DNA of 33,485 bases, taken from NCBI GenBank assembly GCA_020845495.1, contig JADLFM010000133.1:1-33485 (forward strand). The letters are read 5' to 3'. Source of the DNA: Chloroflexota bacterium. Lineage in GTDB: Bacteria; Chloroflexota; UBA6077; JACCZL01. This document shows positions 7,986 to 15,599 of the stretch, piece by piece (position 1 is the first letter of the stretch; the number at the start of each line of letters is the position of its first letter). The translations under genes were made by a program, and so were the position numbers. The notes under the pieces are model-generated. The model was not told where the DNA came from and made no database searches. It was given only the letters and a program-made list of their open reading frames with translations.

Positions 7986-8729
7986 ATGAAACCCCAGCAA
8001 GCAGTCGCGCGGCTCGTGCGTGCGCGCTCACCGCTGCCGCACGACCAGACCGAGCGCATCCTGCGCGGCTTCTTCGTTCCGGCACGAACCGTCCGCTTCG
8101 TCTGTGACGCCTATGGAGCCGACCGCCGTGCGATGCTCGACATCGGCTGCGGGTACGGCCAACACCTCGTCCACTTCGGGCCGAACAGCGCCGGGATCGA
8201 TGCCGTCGAAGCGAACGTTGCGTTCTGTCGAGCCCTCGGGTTCGAGGCGGCGCTCGCGAACGTCGAAGACGGCCTCCCGGACTTCGGGCGGCGCTTCGAC
8301 GGTGTCTTCTGCTCCAACCTGCTCGAGCACCTTGTCGCACCCCACCTCTTCCTCCTGCGCCTGCACGACCTCCTCGCCGATGACGGGCGGCTGTTCATGC
8401 ACGTCCCCACCATGCCGCCGCATCCGCTGATCGACCGTCTCATCAAGCGGGCAATCGGGCACAACGGCTATCAGGCGAGCGAGCATATCAATGCGTTCAC
8501 GCCACGGACGCTCGCCTTCACGCTCGAACGGGCGGGCTTCGTCGTCGACGACGTGGTGTTCGTCGGAGCGCGGGGCCACCGGCTGCTCGGCCTGGGCGAG
8601 CCGCTCTTTCGCGAAATCGGCATCTCGGCGATGGCGGTAGCTCGACGCGACCCGTCTTTCGCCTATCCCGAGAAGCGGGTCGCCGTGTTCGCGCCAGGAT
8701 TCGCGGCCGGAGTGCTGCCCCAGAGTTGA
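7986..8729 (+). CDS. class I SAM-dependent methyltransferase
   Basis: This 247-residue cytoplasmic protein has a Rossmann-like methyltransferase core. Motif I is LDIGCGYGQH (from residue 51), followed by an acidic residue after strand 2 (GIDAVEAN). The post-I and IV segments are FDGVFCSNLLEHL and DDGRLFMHVPTM, as in the type 11/12 families that methylate small molecules or glycolipid and lipid precursors. The acceptor is unknown. No Shine-Dalgarno precedes the ATG, and the -10 box suggests a leaderless message. The gene diverges from the NUDIX gene by 76 bp. Its last codons and TGA lie inside a 39-bp sequence that recurs 71 bp downstream. Confidence 0.85.
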   Translation: MKPQQAVARLVRARSPLPHDQTERILRGFFVPARTVRFVCDAYGADRRAMLDIGCGYGQHLVHFGPNSAGIDAVEANVAFCRALGFEAALANVEDGLPDFGRRFDGVFCSNLLEHLVAPHLFLLRLHDLLADDGRLFMHVPTMPPHPLIDRLIKRAIGHNGYQASEHINAFTPRTLAFTLERAGFVVDDVVFVGARGHRLLGLGEPLFREIGISAMAVARRDPSFAYPEKRVAVFAPGFAAGVLPQS

Positions 8730-8755
8730 GGACGATCGAGCGGCGGACCGGCATC
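8717..8755. repeat. 39-bp direct repeat, copy 1
   Basis: This copy begins gccccagagttgagg and includes the methyltransferase stop codon (8727-8729). It differs by one base from copy 2 at 8788-8826. Confidence 0.85.
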
Positions 8756-8787
8756 TCGATGCCCCACTCGGAGCAGGTCCGATATTC

Positions 8788-8826
8788 GCCCCAGAGCTGA
8801 GGACGATCGAGCGGCGGACCGGCATC
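8788..8826. repeat. 39-bp direct repeat, copy 2
   Basis: This copy begins gccccagagctgagg and is intergenic. Both copies end in aggacgatcgagcggcgg plus accggcatc. The rest of the 8730-8974 gap shows no gene. Confidence 0.85.
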
Positions 8827-8974
8827 CGCTGCCGGGTTGGCTGTCCGGGCACGGCGTTCCCGCGGCAGTAGCCCAGAAGTCGGCCTACACGCGGCACAAC
8901 TCACGGCCGCGCAAGGGGGGCTGCACGAAGTACAACCGACGGTGCCCGGCTGAACGCCACGCGGTGGCCGCGTT

Positions 8975-9385
8975 TCAGGGGGTGGCCGTTGAGAGTGCAG
9001 CCGGCTGCTCGCTCGCGGCCAGCACGACGAGTTGTTGGCGCACCGCTGGATCAATGCGTGCCACGAACAGCGCAAGGGCGATGTCGCGCCGGCACGCGTA
9101 GAGATTCCCCTGGAGTGACACGTGTTGGAGGAACACCTTCCTCCAGATCGGATCGTTCGAGACGGCCACCCGATCCGGCGTTACGCCTTCCGCCGCCAGC
9201 CCTCGGGCGACGTAACGGGCGAAATGCCCCTCGAGGAAGTCGATCAAATCGGCACGCTGCTCCTCGCTCGGCGTCGCTTCCGCGCGATTGGACAGATACC
9301 AGGCAACCAGTCCAATCGCGACCAGGATGACGCCAAGGACCGTCAGCGCGGCGTTGGTGGAGAACACCGTGAATATCTGCCCCAT
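8975..9385 (-). CDS. small single-pass membrane protein, unknown function
   Basis: This 136-residue protein is not recognised. It has one N-terminal transmembrane segment (about residues 11-31, TVLGVILVAIGLVAWYL), then a mostly helical soluble domain. The domain has two spaced hydrophobic helices, FLEGHFARYVARGLAAEG and RRDIALALFVARIDPAVR, and a single Cys. The ATG at 9385 has GGAGGAG about 9 nt upstream. It lies 116 bp downstream of the nicotinamidase gene on the same strand and may be cotranscribed with it. A membrane-tethered scaffold or regulator is possible, but nothing in the sequence shows a reaction. Confidence 0.65.
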   Translation of the reverse strand: MGQIFTVFSTNAALTVLGVILVAIGLVAWYLSNRAEATPSEEQRADLIDFLEGHFARYVARGLAAEGVTPDRVAVSNDPIWRKVFLQHVSLQGNLYACRRDIALALFVARIDPAVRQQLVVLAASEQPAALSTATP

Positions 9386-9501
9386 TACCTGGCTCCTCCC
9401 CCGAGGTGCTCGACGCCCGGCGCCGCCGTCCCGTCACGTTCACTCTATCGAGTGCCGCTCGACACGGTCAAGCATGGAGCAACTCTCCCGTACGCTGCTC
9501 T

Positions 9502-10089
9502 CTAACCTTCGCGGATCGTCGCGCCAGCCGCCTGCATCGCGAGTAGCGCACGCTCCGAATCGCCGGCTTCCACGTCGACGCCACGCACCGCATCCTCGAG
9601 CACCACGACGTCGAAGCCGCGCTTTCGGGCGTCAAGCACGGTCTGCTTGACGCAGTAGTCGGTGGCAAGCCCTCCGACCACAATGCTGTGCGTCCCGCTC
9701 TCCACCAGCACCTGGGCCAGATTACGGCCGTCACGATAGACGGCGTCGAACCCTGAGTAGCTGTCCTCGTTCTCGCCCATGCCCTTCGACACGACCATGG
9801 CCTCGTCGGGCAGGCGCAGGTCCTGGTGGAACGCCGCGCCAGGCGTTCCCTGGACGCAGTGGGCCGGCCACGCTCCGCCGTACTCCTTGAAGTGCGTGGT
9901 GCGCGGGGGGTGCCAGTCTCGGGTCGCGATAACAGGGCGGCCGGCCGCCGCGAACGCCTGGGCATAACGGTTGAGCACCGGTACGACGGCGTCACCGTCC
10001 CGCACGGCAAGAGAGCCGCCCGGGCAGAAGTCATTCTGCACGTCGACGAGGATGAGCGCGCTGTCCGGCTCCGGATGTACGTCGGTCAT
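9502..10089 (-). CDS. pncA: nicotinamidase / isochorismatase-family hydrolase
   Basis: This 195-residue cytoplasmic enzyme most likely converts nicotinamide to nicotinate in NAD salvage. The catalytic triad is visible as Asp16 (LVDVQNDFC), Lys102 (VVSKGMG) and Cys146 (ATDYCVKQT). The metal site typical of PncA is present as Asp58, His60 and His66 (TRDWHPPRTTHF), with His77 nearby. These metal ligands favour nicotinamidase over isochorismatase. The ATG at 10089 has AAGGA upstream. The frame stays open to 10383, but that extension covers a repeat-bearing intergenic region and lacks family similarity. Confidence 0.9.
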   Translation of the reverse strand: MTDVHPEPDSALILVDVQNDFCPGGSLAVRDGDAVVPVLNRYAQAFAAAGRPVIATRDWHPPRTTHFKEYGGAWPAHCVQGTPGAAFHQDLRLPDEAMVVSKGMGENEDSYSGFDAVYRDGRNLAQVLVESGTHSIVVGGLATDYCVKQTVLDARKRGFDVVVLEDAVRGVDVEAGDSERALLAMQAAGATIREG

Positions 10090-10111
10090 GGCGTCCTTCC
10101 CTCTTTGCTGC

Positions 10112-10185
10112 GCTTGCGTGACCTGGCCGCGAGCGTGCTGGCGGACCCGACTGCGAGTGTGCTTGCGTGACCTGGCTGCGAGCGT
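10112..10185. repeat. 25-bp direct repeat pair upstream of pncA
   Basis: Copies at 10112-10136 and 10161-10185 (gcttgcgtgacctggc, then c or t, then gcgagcgt) differ by one base, with a period of 49 bp. They lie 23-96 nt upstream of the pncA start. The 10090-10400 gap holds no gene; it contains these repeats and the hairpin at 10288-10345. Confidence 0.8.
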
Positions 10186-10287
10186 CGCGAAGGTGACGGG
10201 CGGCTGCCCCGCGATCGGTCCTGCTCGCCCGAGCCCGCGTATCGACCACCGCGCAATCCGCATGACACAGAATCCGTGGACGACAGA

Positions 10288-10345
10288 CGAGGACGCGGGG
10301 GTGGGCCAGCCCGGTGCATGGCGGGCGCCACCCCTCGCGTCCTCG
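10288..10345 (-). terminator. branched GC hairpin after the FtsH-like gene
   Basis: Arms 10288-10304 and 10328-10345 pair over 17 bp with a single bulge. The 23-nt loop contains a second inverted pair, gcccg (10308-10312) and cgggc (10322-10326). It begins 56 nt past the stop of the FtsH-like gene, so it is a likely terminator. There is no T-run. Confidence 0.5.
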
Positions 10346-10400
10346 CCCAGCGCGTGTGCTCGCCGCTCAGTCGGTGCTGTCACGGGCCGGCGCGTCGCGG

Positions 10401-12362
10401 TTAGCTGCGCGGCGTATCCGTCTCCGTCTGCTTGGGCTCCCAGGTCACGGGTGCCTGGGGCTCGCGGCTGGATGTCGGCTGCGGTTCGCGCGGCGCTCGA
10501 TCGGCCGGCGGCGCCTCGCGGCTCGCAACGCCTTGCTCGCGGCGCTCCTCGGAGGGCCGCCGAGCGCCGGCGTAGCGGACGACCGGCTCGGCAGCCGGGA
10601 TCGGCAGTGGCGTGGGGGTCGGAATCGCCTCGATAACGCCGTTCGCCCGTCCGAGCTCGCGGTCCACCCGCGCGACGATCTCCTCGACCTCCTCGCCAAG
10701 CAGTTCTTCCTTCTCGAGCAGTACCTCCACAATCGCATGGACGTGCGGCTTATTCTGTTCGAGCAACTGGCGTGCCAGTGACAACTGCTGTTGCATCACC
10801 CGCTCGGCCTGAGCGCGCTCCTGAGGCGTCGGCTCGCCCCAGAAGTTGATGGTGAACAGGCTCCCGCCCATGCCGCAACGGACGTACTGCAAGGCTCGCA
10901 CGCTCGCACCGGGCAGATCCCCGCCCATGCCGGTCGTCTCGGTTCCGAGGAAGACCTGCTCGGCCGCCTTGCTGGCGAGGTAGATCTGGATGTCGGTCAA
11001 GATCTCCTCGCGGGTGGTGATATGGATCTCTTCCTTCGCCTTGTCGAAGGCGACGCCCTCCGCGCCCCGAAGCTCACCGTACTGCATCAGCGTCAGACGG
11101 TCCAGACGCTTGCGGGTGTAGAGCCGCACCATCGCGATGGCGTGTCCCGCCTCGTGGTAGGCGACGCGCCGCTTGTCTTCGGGCGTGCGGCCGGAGATCT
11201 GCTGGCGCAAGCCGTACTCGCGCGTCTCCATGGCATGGCGGATGTCGGCGTAGTTGATGGCGTCGCGCCCGTCGAAGTGCGCGTGCACGACCGCCTCGTT
11301 GACCACGAACTTGATCTCGACCGGGCTGTAGCCCTGGCCCTCGGGCGTGATCATCTCGGTCGCGATTCGCTCGACCGACAAGTCCGGCACCCGCTTCACC
11401 TTAGCGAGGTAGTACTCAAGCACTTCCATCCGTCCCTGGAAGCTCGGTCGCTCGACGGTGATCTTCCAGTCGAAGCGGCCTGGCCGCAGGAGCGCCGGAT
11501 CGAGCACCTGCGCCAGGTTGGTAGCGCCCATCGTAAAGACTGATGGCATCTCGGCCTTCTTGGAGCGCAGGCCGATCTTGCGGAGCATCCGCTGCTTCCA
11601 ACCCTGGTCTGTTGGCGGAGGGTCCATCTGCATCAACAATTCGTTCAGCAGGCCGCTGCCGCCCATGCCCATGAAGCCGCCCATGCCCATCTGTCCCTGC
11701 TGACCGGCTCGGCTCATGGCGATGGCGTCGATCTCGTCCATGAAGATGATGCAGGCGCCATACTTGCGGGCCATCTTGCGGGCCTTGCTGTATAGCATCA
11801 TCACCTTGATGTTCGAGATGCCGAAGAACATGCTCTGGAACGAGGGCGCGCTCGCATAGGCGAACGGCACGCCAGCCTCGCTCGCGATGCACTGCGCGAG
11901 GTACGACTTCCCAGTCCCAGGCGGGCCGACCAGCAGCATGCCTCGGTGGACCTGGCCACCCATCTCCTTGAAGCCCCGGACGCCGCGCAGCAGCGTCACG
12001 ACACGCTGCGCCAGGTGGATGATCTCCGGGTTGCCCTTGTAGTCCTTGAACGTCACACCGGTTTCGCCGGGCATGATCCAGTAGATCCGGGTGCGCCCCA
12101 GAAACCAGAAGAGCGCGGCGAACTGGATGATCATGAACATGACGGCGAAGAACAACTGGAAGACCAGATACAGCCCGAACATGAGGTACGGGCCCCAGGT
12201 CTCCAGGTTGGGCCAGAGTACGTAGTACGTGAGGGCCAGCAGCGCCGTCAGGATGATCAAGACCCGGATGATGGCCCCGAGCCTGCCAAGGAACGAGTCG
12301 ATCTTGCGATCGAGGTCGTCATACTCCTTCTCAGCGAAGGGTGATGCCGAGCGAGCAGCCAT
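10401..12362 (-). CDS. FtsH-like membrane AAA+ zinc metalloprotease (divergent)
   Basis: This 653-residue ATP-dependent protease has the FtsH layout. Two transmembrane segments (about 29-50 and 57-88) are joined by only a short loop, unlike the roughly 70-residue periplasmic domain of classical FtsH. The AAA+ module has Walker A GPPGTGKS (146-153), a pore-loop-like MFFGIS, Walker B IIFMDEID (205-212) and RPGRFD with arginine fingers (about 293-296). The M41 protease part has AYHEAGHAIA (HEAGH 403-407) and a third-ligand candidate Asp482. A Met/Gly-rich insert (about 220-237) follows Walker B, and the last 90 residues are Pro/Arg/Glu-rich. The ATG at 12362 has AAGGAGG upstream and lies 14 nt after the preceding membrane-protein gene. 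Confidence 0.85.
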   Translation of the reverse strand: MAARSASPFAEKEYDDLDRKIDSFLGRLGAIIRVLIILTALLALTYYVLWPNLETWGPYLMFGLYLVFQLFFAVMFMIIQFAALFWFLGRTRIYWIMPGETGVTFKDYKGNPEIIHLAQRVVTLLRGVRGFKEMGGQVHRGMLLVGPPGTGKSYLAQCIASEAGVPFAYASAPSFQSMFFGISNIKVMMLYSKARKMARKYGACIIFMDEIDAIAMSRAGQQGQMGMGGFMGMGGSGLLNELLMQMDPPPTDQGWKQRMLRKIGLRSKKAEMPSVFTMGATNLAQVLDPALLRPGRFDWKITVERPSFQGRMEVLEYYLAKVKRVPDLSVERIATEMITPEGQGYSPVEIKFVVNEAVVHAHFDGRDAINYADIRHAMETREYGLRQQISGRTPEDKRRVAYHEAGHAIAMVRLYTRKRLDRLTLMQYGELRGAEGVAFDKAKEEIHITTREEILTDIQIYLASKAAEQVFLGTETTGMGGDLPGASVRALQYVRCGMGGSLFTINFWGEPTPQERAQAERVMQQQLSLARQLLEQNKPHVHAIVEVLLEKEELLGEEVEEIVARVDRELGRANGVIEAIPTPTPLPIPAAEPVVRYAGARRPSEERREQGVASREAPPADRAPREPQPTSSREPQAPVTWEPKQTETDTPRS

Positions 12363-12376
12363 GAAACGGGGCCTCC

Positions 12377-12904
12377 TTACTGGACCCGGACGATCTTGCC
12401 GGATTGGTCCAGCGTGAACACGTAGGGGATTGGCTCAGCGTCGCCACGCGACTGCGGGCCGCGCGTGAGAACGGTATAGAAGTGCATGCTCGTCCCGTCC
12501 GGAAACGACTGGCCACCGATATAGGTGACGTGGTCGAGCTGAGCGCCGGCCTGCCGGGCCTGATCCATCTGACTCTGCAACGCTTCCATGCTGCCGCCCC
12601 GGCTACGGTAGCGGCCCTGCGCATCATCGCTGAGCGCGTTCCAGACCAACTCGGCGTTGAAGGTCTCGGTGCCCTTCATGTAATCCTCGGTGGACGCCGG
12701 CGGATTTCGGGTCAACCCCGATCCAACAGCGTTCGGCAGCCCGAGAGTGGGCAGCGTCAGGGCCACGCTCGGTAACCCTTCTTGAGTCACCAGCAACGTG
12801 ACGGCCGCGATCAGCGCAACGAAAACAACCGCGAGACGAATCGGGTGAACGACCAGGCCACGGATGAGGCGATGCAGTATGCGCTTGGTGAGGCGACCTA
12901 TCAT
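12377..12904 (-). CDS. small membrane-anchored protein, partner of the FtsH-like gene
   Basis: This 175-residue protein is not assigned to a family. A basic N terminus (GRLTKRILHRLIRG) leads into one transmembrane helix (about 22-40, LAVVFVALIAAVTLLV), leaving most of the chain outside. The exported part contains STEDYMKGTETFNAELVWNA and a strand-rich end (YVFTLDQSGKIVRV). That pattern resembles small NTF2-like or lipoprotein-type folds in membrane complexes. It precedes the FtsH-like protease by 14 nt on the same strand, so the two are probably translated from one message. A role as substrate adaptor or modulator is inference only. Confidence 0.7.
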   Translation of the reverse strand: MIGRLTKRILHRLIRGLVVHPIRLAVVFVALIAAVTLLVTQEGLPSVALTLPTLGLPNAVGSGLTRNPPASTEDYMKGTETFNAELVWNALSDDAQGRYRSRGGSMEALQSQMDQARQAGAQLDHVTYIGGQSFPDGTSMHFYTVLTRGPQSRGDAEPIPYVFTLDQSGKIVRVQ

Positions 12905-12945
12905 GAAGCGGCTCCCCTTGCCGCCAGGAACGAGAGTCCTCGCCC

Positions 12946-12967
12946 GGGTAGCAATTGTACGCTACCC
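12946..12967. promoter_or_regulatory. palindrome over a -10-like box upstream of the FtsH-like operon
   Basis: gggtagc (12946-12952) and gctaccc (12961-12967) are perfect 7-bp arms around aattgtac. On the minus strand the spacer reads TACAAT (12954-12959), a -10-like hexamer about 50 nt before the ATG at 12904. A dimeric repressor bound here would cover the promoter. No good -35 is seen. Confidence 0.4.
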
Positions 12968-13014
12968 TGATCCACGAGGATAGCGGCGTAGCATCCTGGC
13001 ACGCCACACGTGTT

Positions 13015-13042
13015 CAGAAGGTACGAACGAAACACCCTTCTG
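13015..13042 (-). terminator. weak hairpin after the PsbP-like gene
   Basis: cagaagg (13015-13021) and ccttctg (13036-13042) form a 7-bp stem with a 14-nt loop, 128 nt past the stop of the 13171-13791 gene. The 12905-13170 gap otherwise holds only the palindrome at 12946-12967. Confidence 0.25.
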
Positions 13043-13170
13043 GATCCATCCCACGCTGAGGGAAAGGGGCTGAGGCGGAAGGGTCGCGTGCGAGCGGCTG
13101 AGTGTGTGAGAGGATCTCGGGGATGGTGGGCTGTCTGGTATCGACCTGCGTCCTGGCAGATCCGCTGCTG

Positions 13171-13791
13171 TCAGCGCTGGGGCGCTAGCGTCGCGACGAT
13201 CGACTCGATCTGATCGAACTGCTCTTCGACGTTCGTGTGCTCCGGCACCATGCCGCGCAGCGTGACCGTCGAGGTACCCGGTTCGAGCGTGCCGACGAGC
13301 GCCTTCTCGTCGATGAGCGTCGCCGTGGCCGTCCCAGCGTCCACGGTGTACTGCATGAACAGGATCACCGAGCCGGCCGACGTCTCATTGGACTGGATCA
13401 CGGCCAGGTCCGGCGTCGTGGCCTTCTGGGTCTGGATGAGATCTTGCGCCATCTCTCGTGGTGAGCGTGTATCGTGCAGGACGCCCACCAGGAGTGCCGA
13501 GACGTCGTTGCCGATGATCACCACGTCCCCCCGCTGCGGGTCGGACTGTTGCTCGGCGATAGTCCATGTCGTGGGGTACGACAGGGTCATCCCGAACTGG
13601 GGGCTGGTCCAGACGCTGAACTGCTGCGCTTCGGCCGGCGATGGACGCAAGGCCACGAACAACAGCACGAGCGCTCCAAGAACGACCGCCCCGAACCCGC
13701 CCAGAAGCGTCAGGCGATCGCGCAACGCGAGACGACCACTGGCACGCAGCAGGCGTCTCGTCCACCCGTGGGCCGTCTCAGCCTCGCTCAT
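13171..13791 (-). CDS. membrane-anchored PsbP-like protein
   Basis: This 206-residue protein has a soluble N terminus of about 28 residues, one transmembrane helix (about 30-48, LLGGFGAVVLGALVLLFVAL) and an extracytoplasmic domain. The domain starts FSVWTSPQFGMTLSYPTTWTI, the aromatic-YP-W pattern typical of PsbP-like and related small domains in bacterial lipoproteins. Alternating strands follow (DVVIIGND, SALLVGVLHD, SVILFMQYTV). The fold call is by eye and the function is unknown. The ATG at 13791 has GGGGTGA upstream. It is on the same strand as the FtsH-like pair but separated by 266 bp. Confidence 0.65.
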   Translation of the reverse strand: MSEAETAHGWTRRLLRASGRLALRDRLTLLGGFGAVVLGALVLLFVALRPSPAEAQQFSVWTSPQFGMTLSYPTTWTIAEQQSDPQRGDVVIIGNDVSALLVGVLHDTRSPREMAQDLIQTQKATTPDLAVIQSNETSAGSVILFMQYTVDAGTATATLIDEKALVGTLEPGTSTVTLRGMVPEHTNVEEQFDQIESIVATLAPQR

Positions 13792-14137
13792 CGTTCACCC
13801 CGCCCACCGCACCATTCTCACCGTCACACCATCTGGAGCTTCCTGCCGTTCCCATCTGGTCTAGCTGGTGCCCGCGGTCTGACCGCCCTCAGCCTACCTC
13901 TTTCGGGTGAACGCGTCTGTCGCCCCGCCGACACTGCGACCCCCAACATCGAGCCTGCAAGGTCAGCGCTGCTGCGCCTGCTACGCAGAGTCCGTGCCTA
14001 CCCGACAGAATGATGCGTGGTTCGGCCGACTGTTGAGAAGAATTCAGGGGATGGATCCTGGGGGTGGGCGCTCGGGGATTGGCCCTCGGGATCGTCCAAG
14101 ATGGAAGCATTCCGGCTAGCCCGCCGGGATACTGGCT

Positions 14138-14176
14138 GGGATGGTGCCCGCGTGGGATGGCGCCCGCGTGGGATGG
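14138..14176. repeat. 16-bp tandem repeat, 2.4 copies
   Basis: gggatggtgcccgcgt (14138-14153) is followed by the same unit with one change (14154-14169) and then gggatgg (14170-14176). It is noncoding as far as I can tell. Confidence 0.75.
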
Positions 14177-14400
14177 TTGACGGATCCCTCGCCTGGGCGA
14201 GCCCTGTCTAGAGCGCGAGATTTCGACAGAGCGCCGCAGACGGCGGGTGTATGTCTGGCGGGCGTGTGGCTGACGGGCGTGTCGACGTGGGTTGTGGACG
14301 TCGGCCGAACGTACGGCGGCCGCAAGACGCCAGCGTTCAGCCGCCTGGCCTCCTGGTGCTCCGGAGCGAGAGGGAGCTCACAGACCAGCGAGCCCTCAGG

Positions 14401-14431
14401 CCGATCACGGCGCCGTTAGCGCCGTGATCGG
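14401..14431. terminator. 13-bp perfect hairpin plus adjacent palindrome
   Basis: ccgatcacggcgc (14401-14413) pairs perfectly with 14419-14431 around loop cgtta. It is directly followed by gggcgt-gat-acgccc (14431-14445). It lies 137-181 nt upstream of the 14582 gene and far from the end of any gene. It may be a leader structure, an operator or a terminator of an unseen transcript. Confidence 0.4.
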
Positions 14432-14581
14432 GGCGTGATACGCCCGTGTGCGGCCTGTGACATGGCGGTCATCGGGCCTGCCTGTAGGCGACCGTAGAAT
14501 GGCGATCGCGGTGAGGCACTCCGAGGGACGGGTACCCAGAGAGGCCATGCCGCGAATGCTTGCAGGATCGAGGAGCCACAC

Positions 14582-15028
14582 GTGCACGAACTGTCACGCC
14601 TGAGACGCGCGCTTCTCCTGACCGCCGTGGCGCTCGTCGTCATGACGAGCACGATCGTGGTCGGCGAGGACGCACTGGCGAAGTCGAAGAAGAAGTCAGA
14701 TAACGGTAACGACAACAGCCGCGACAAGGCGACCGTCGTGATCTACGGCGCCGTCGCCCGGCAGGACTCCTGCGAAGGGAAGTTGTCCGTCGATCTCCGC
14801 TATACCTTTGACGACCGGAAGACTAGAGCGGTCAACGTCCCGATCGAGAAGAACGGGAAGTGGTCGTTCACGATGGAGAAGGTCAAGAAGGGCTGGCTTG
14901 AAGTCACGGCAGACGTAGTGCACCCGGAGCGCTCGTCGTTGTACTACGACGATGCATCGTTCCAGGTTCGGCGTGGCCGCGATACTGAGTACGATATGGG
15001 CCGCATCCGCGTGCCGGCGTGCGAGTGA
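14582..15028 (+). CDS. small secreted protein, unknown function
   Basis: This 148-residue protein is not recognised. The GTG at 14582 has GAGGAG 7 nt upstream. A signal peptide is clear: RLRRALLLTAVALVVMTSTI, with likely cleavage near DALA. A Lys/Asp/Asn-rich stretch (KSKKKSDNGNDNSRDK) follows. A beta-rich domain of about 100 residues has strands such as VVIYGAV, DLRYTFDD and KWSFTMEK and a Cys near each end (SCEGK, VPACE) that may form a disulfide. The pattern suggests an immunoglobulin-like or carboxypeptidase-regulatory-like fold. It is convergent with the ribosomal cluster. Confidence 0.7.
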   Translation: MHELSRLRRALLLTAVALVVMTSTIVVGEDALAKSKKKSDNGNDNSRDKATVVIYGAVARQDSCEGKLSVDLRYTFDDRKTRAVNVPIEKNGKWSFTMEKVKKGWLEVTADVVHPERSSLYYDDASFQVRRGRDTEYDMGRIRVPACE

Positions 15029-15066
15029 GGCGGCGGTAACGGCGCCTCACTCGCCTGTCGCGCGAT

Positions 15067-15103
15067 GCACGAAGGCCCGGGCAGCGTGCCCGGGCCTTCG
15101 TGC
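15067..15103. terminator. 17-bp perfect hairpin between convergent genes
   Basis: gcacgaaggcccgggca (15067-15083) pairs perfectly with 15087-15103 around the loop gcg. It lies 39 nt after the secreted-protein gene and 89 nt after rpsI, so it is placed to end transcription from both sides. No T-run is present. Confidence 0.7.
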
Positions 15104-15191
15104 GTGTCAGGTGGCCGCGTCGCGTGCGGTGAGGAAGCGCCCGAGCCAACCTGTCACGGCCAGTCACGACCGGGCAGCCCGGCAGGGCAGA

Positions 15192-15599
15192 CTAGCGCTT
15201 GGTGTACTGCGGCGCCTTGCGGGCCCGCTTGAGGCCGTACTTCTTCCGCTCCTTCATGCGTGGGTCGCGGGTGAGCAGCCCGGCCTGACGGAGCACTGGC
15301 TTGAGCGCCTCCTCGGCCTTGACGAGCGCCCGCGCAGTCGCATGGACGATTGCGCCGGCCTGGCCGGAGTCGCCGCCGCCCTCCACTTGCACCAGCACGT
15401 TGTACGAGCCGATGGTGTTCGTCACCCGCAATGGCAGGGTGATCTGGCTCTGATGCGACGGGCGTGGGAAACGCTCCTCGAGCGGCTTACCATCGATGAT
15501 GACGTTGCCTGCGCCCGGCTGGAGCAGCACCTTGGCGATCGACGTCTTCCGCCGGCCCACGGCGCTAAAGTGGTTGCGCGTCGCTCCTCGATCTCTCAC
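15192..15599 (-). CDS. rpsI: 30S ribosomal protein S9
   Basis: S9 contacts the 16S rRNA head and the P-site tRNA through its basic C-terminal tail. The 135-residue product shows [17 protein letters not shown] near the N terminus, [19 protein letters not shown] in the middle and the expected end [18 protein letters not shown]. The GTG start at 15599 overlaps the rplM stop in a GTGA junction, implying coupled translation with L13, its usual partner. It is the last gene of the cluster and is followed by a strong hairpin. About 10 residues before the conserved core are extra. Confidence 0.98.
   Translation of the reverse strand: MRDRGATRNHFSAVGRRKTSIAKVLLQPGAGNVIIDGKPLEERFPRPSHQSQITLPLRVTNTIGSYNVLVQVEGGGDSGQAGAIVHATARALVKAEEALKPVLRQAGLLTRDPRMKERKKYGLKRARKAPQYTKR

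Larger units (their letters stand above)
13792..14581. other. 790-bp intergenic region between divergent genes
   Basis: No gene can be supported here on either strand. The region holds short tandem repeats at 14138-14176, a 13-bp hairpin at 14401-14431 and an adjacent small palindrome at 14431-14445. TAGAAT at 14495-14500 is a possible -10 for the small secreted protein gene, without a good -35. Confidence 0.5.

Noticed and set aside
8717..8826. Insertion sequence remnant
   Set aside because: There are no terminal inverted repeats or transposase fragment, only two short direct repeats.
10090..10383. N-terminal extension of the nicotinamidase
   Set aside because: The extension lacks family similarity and covers direct repeats and a terminator-like stem; the ATG at 10089 has a good ribosome binding site and the right length.
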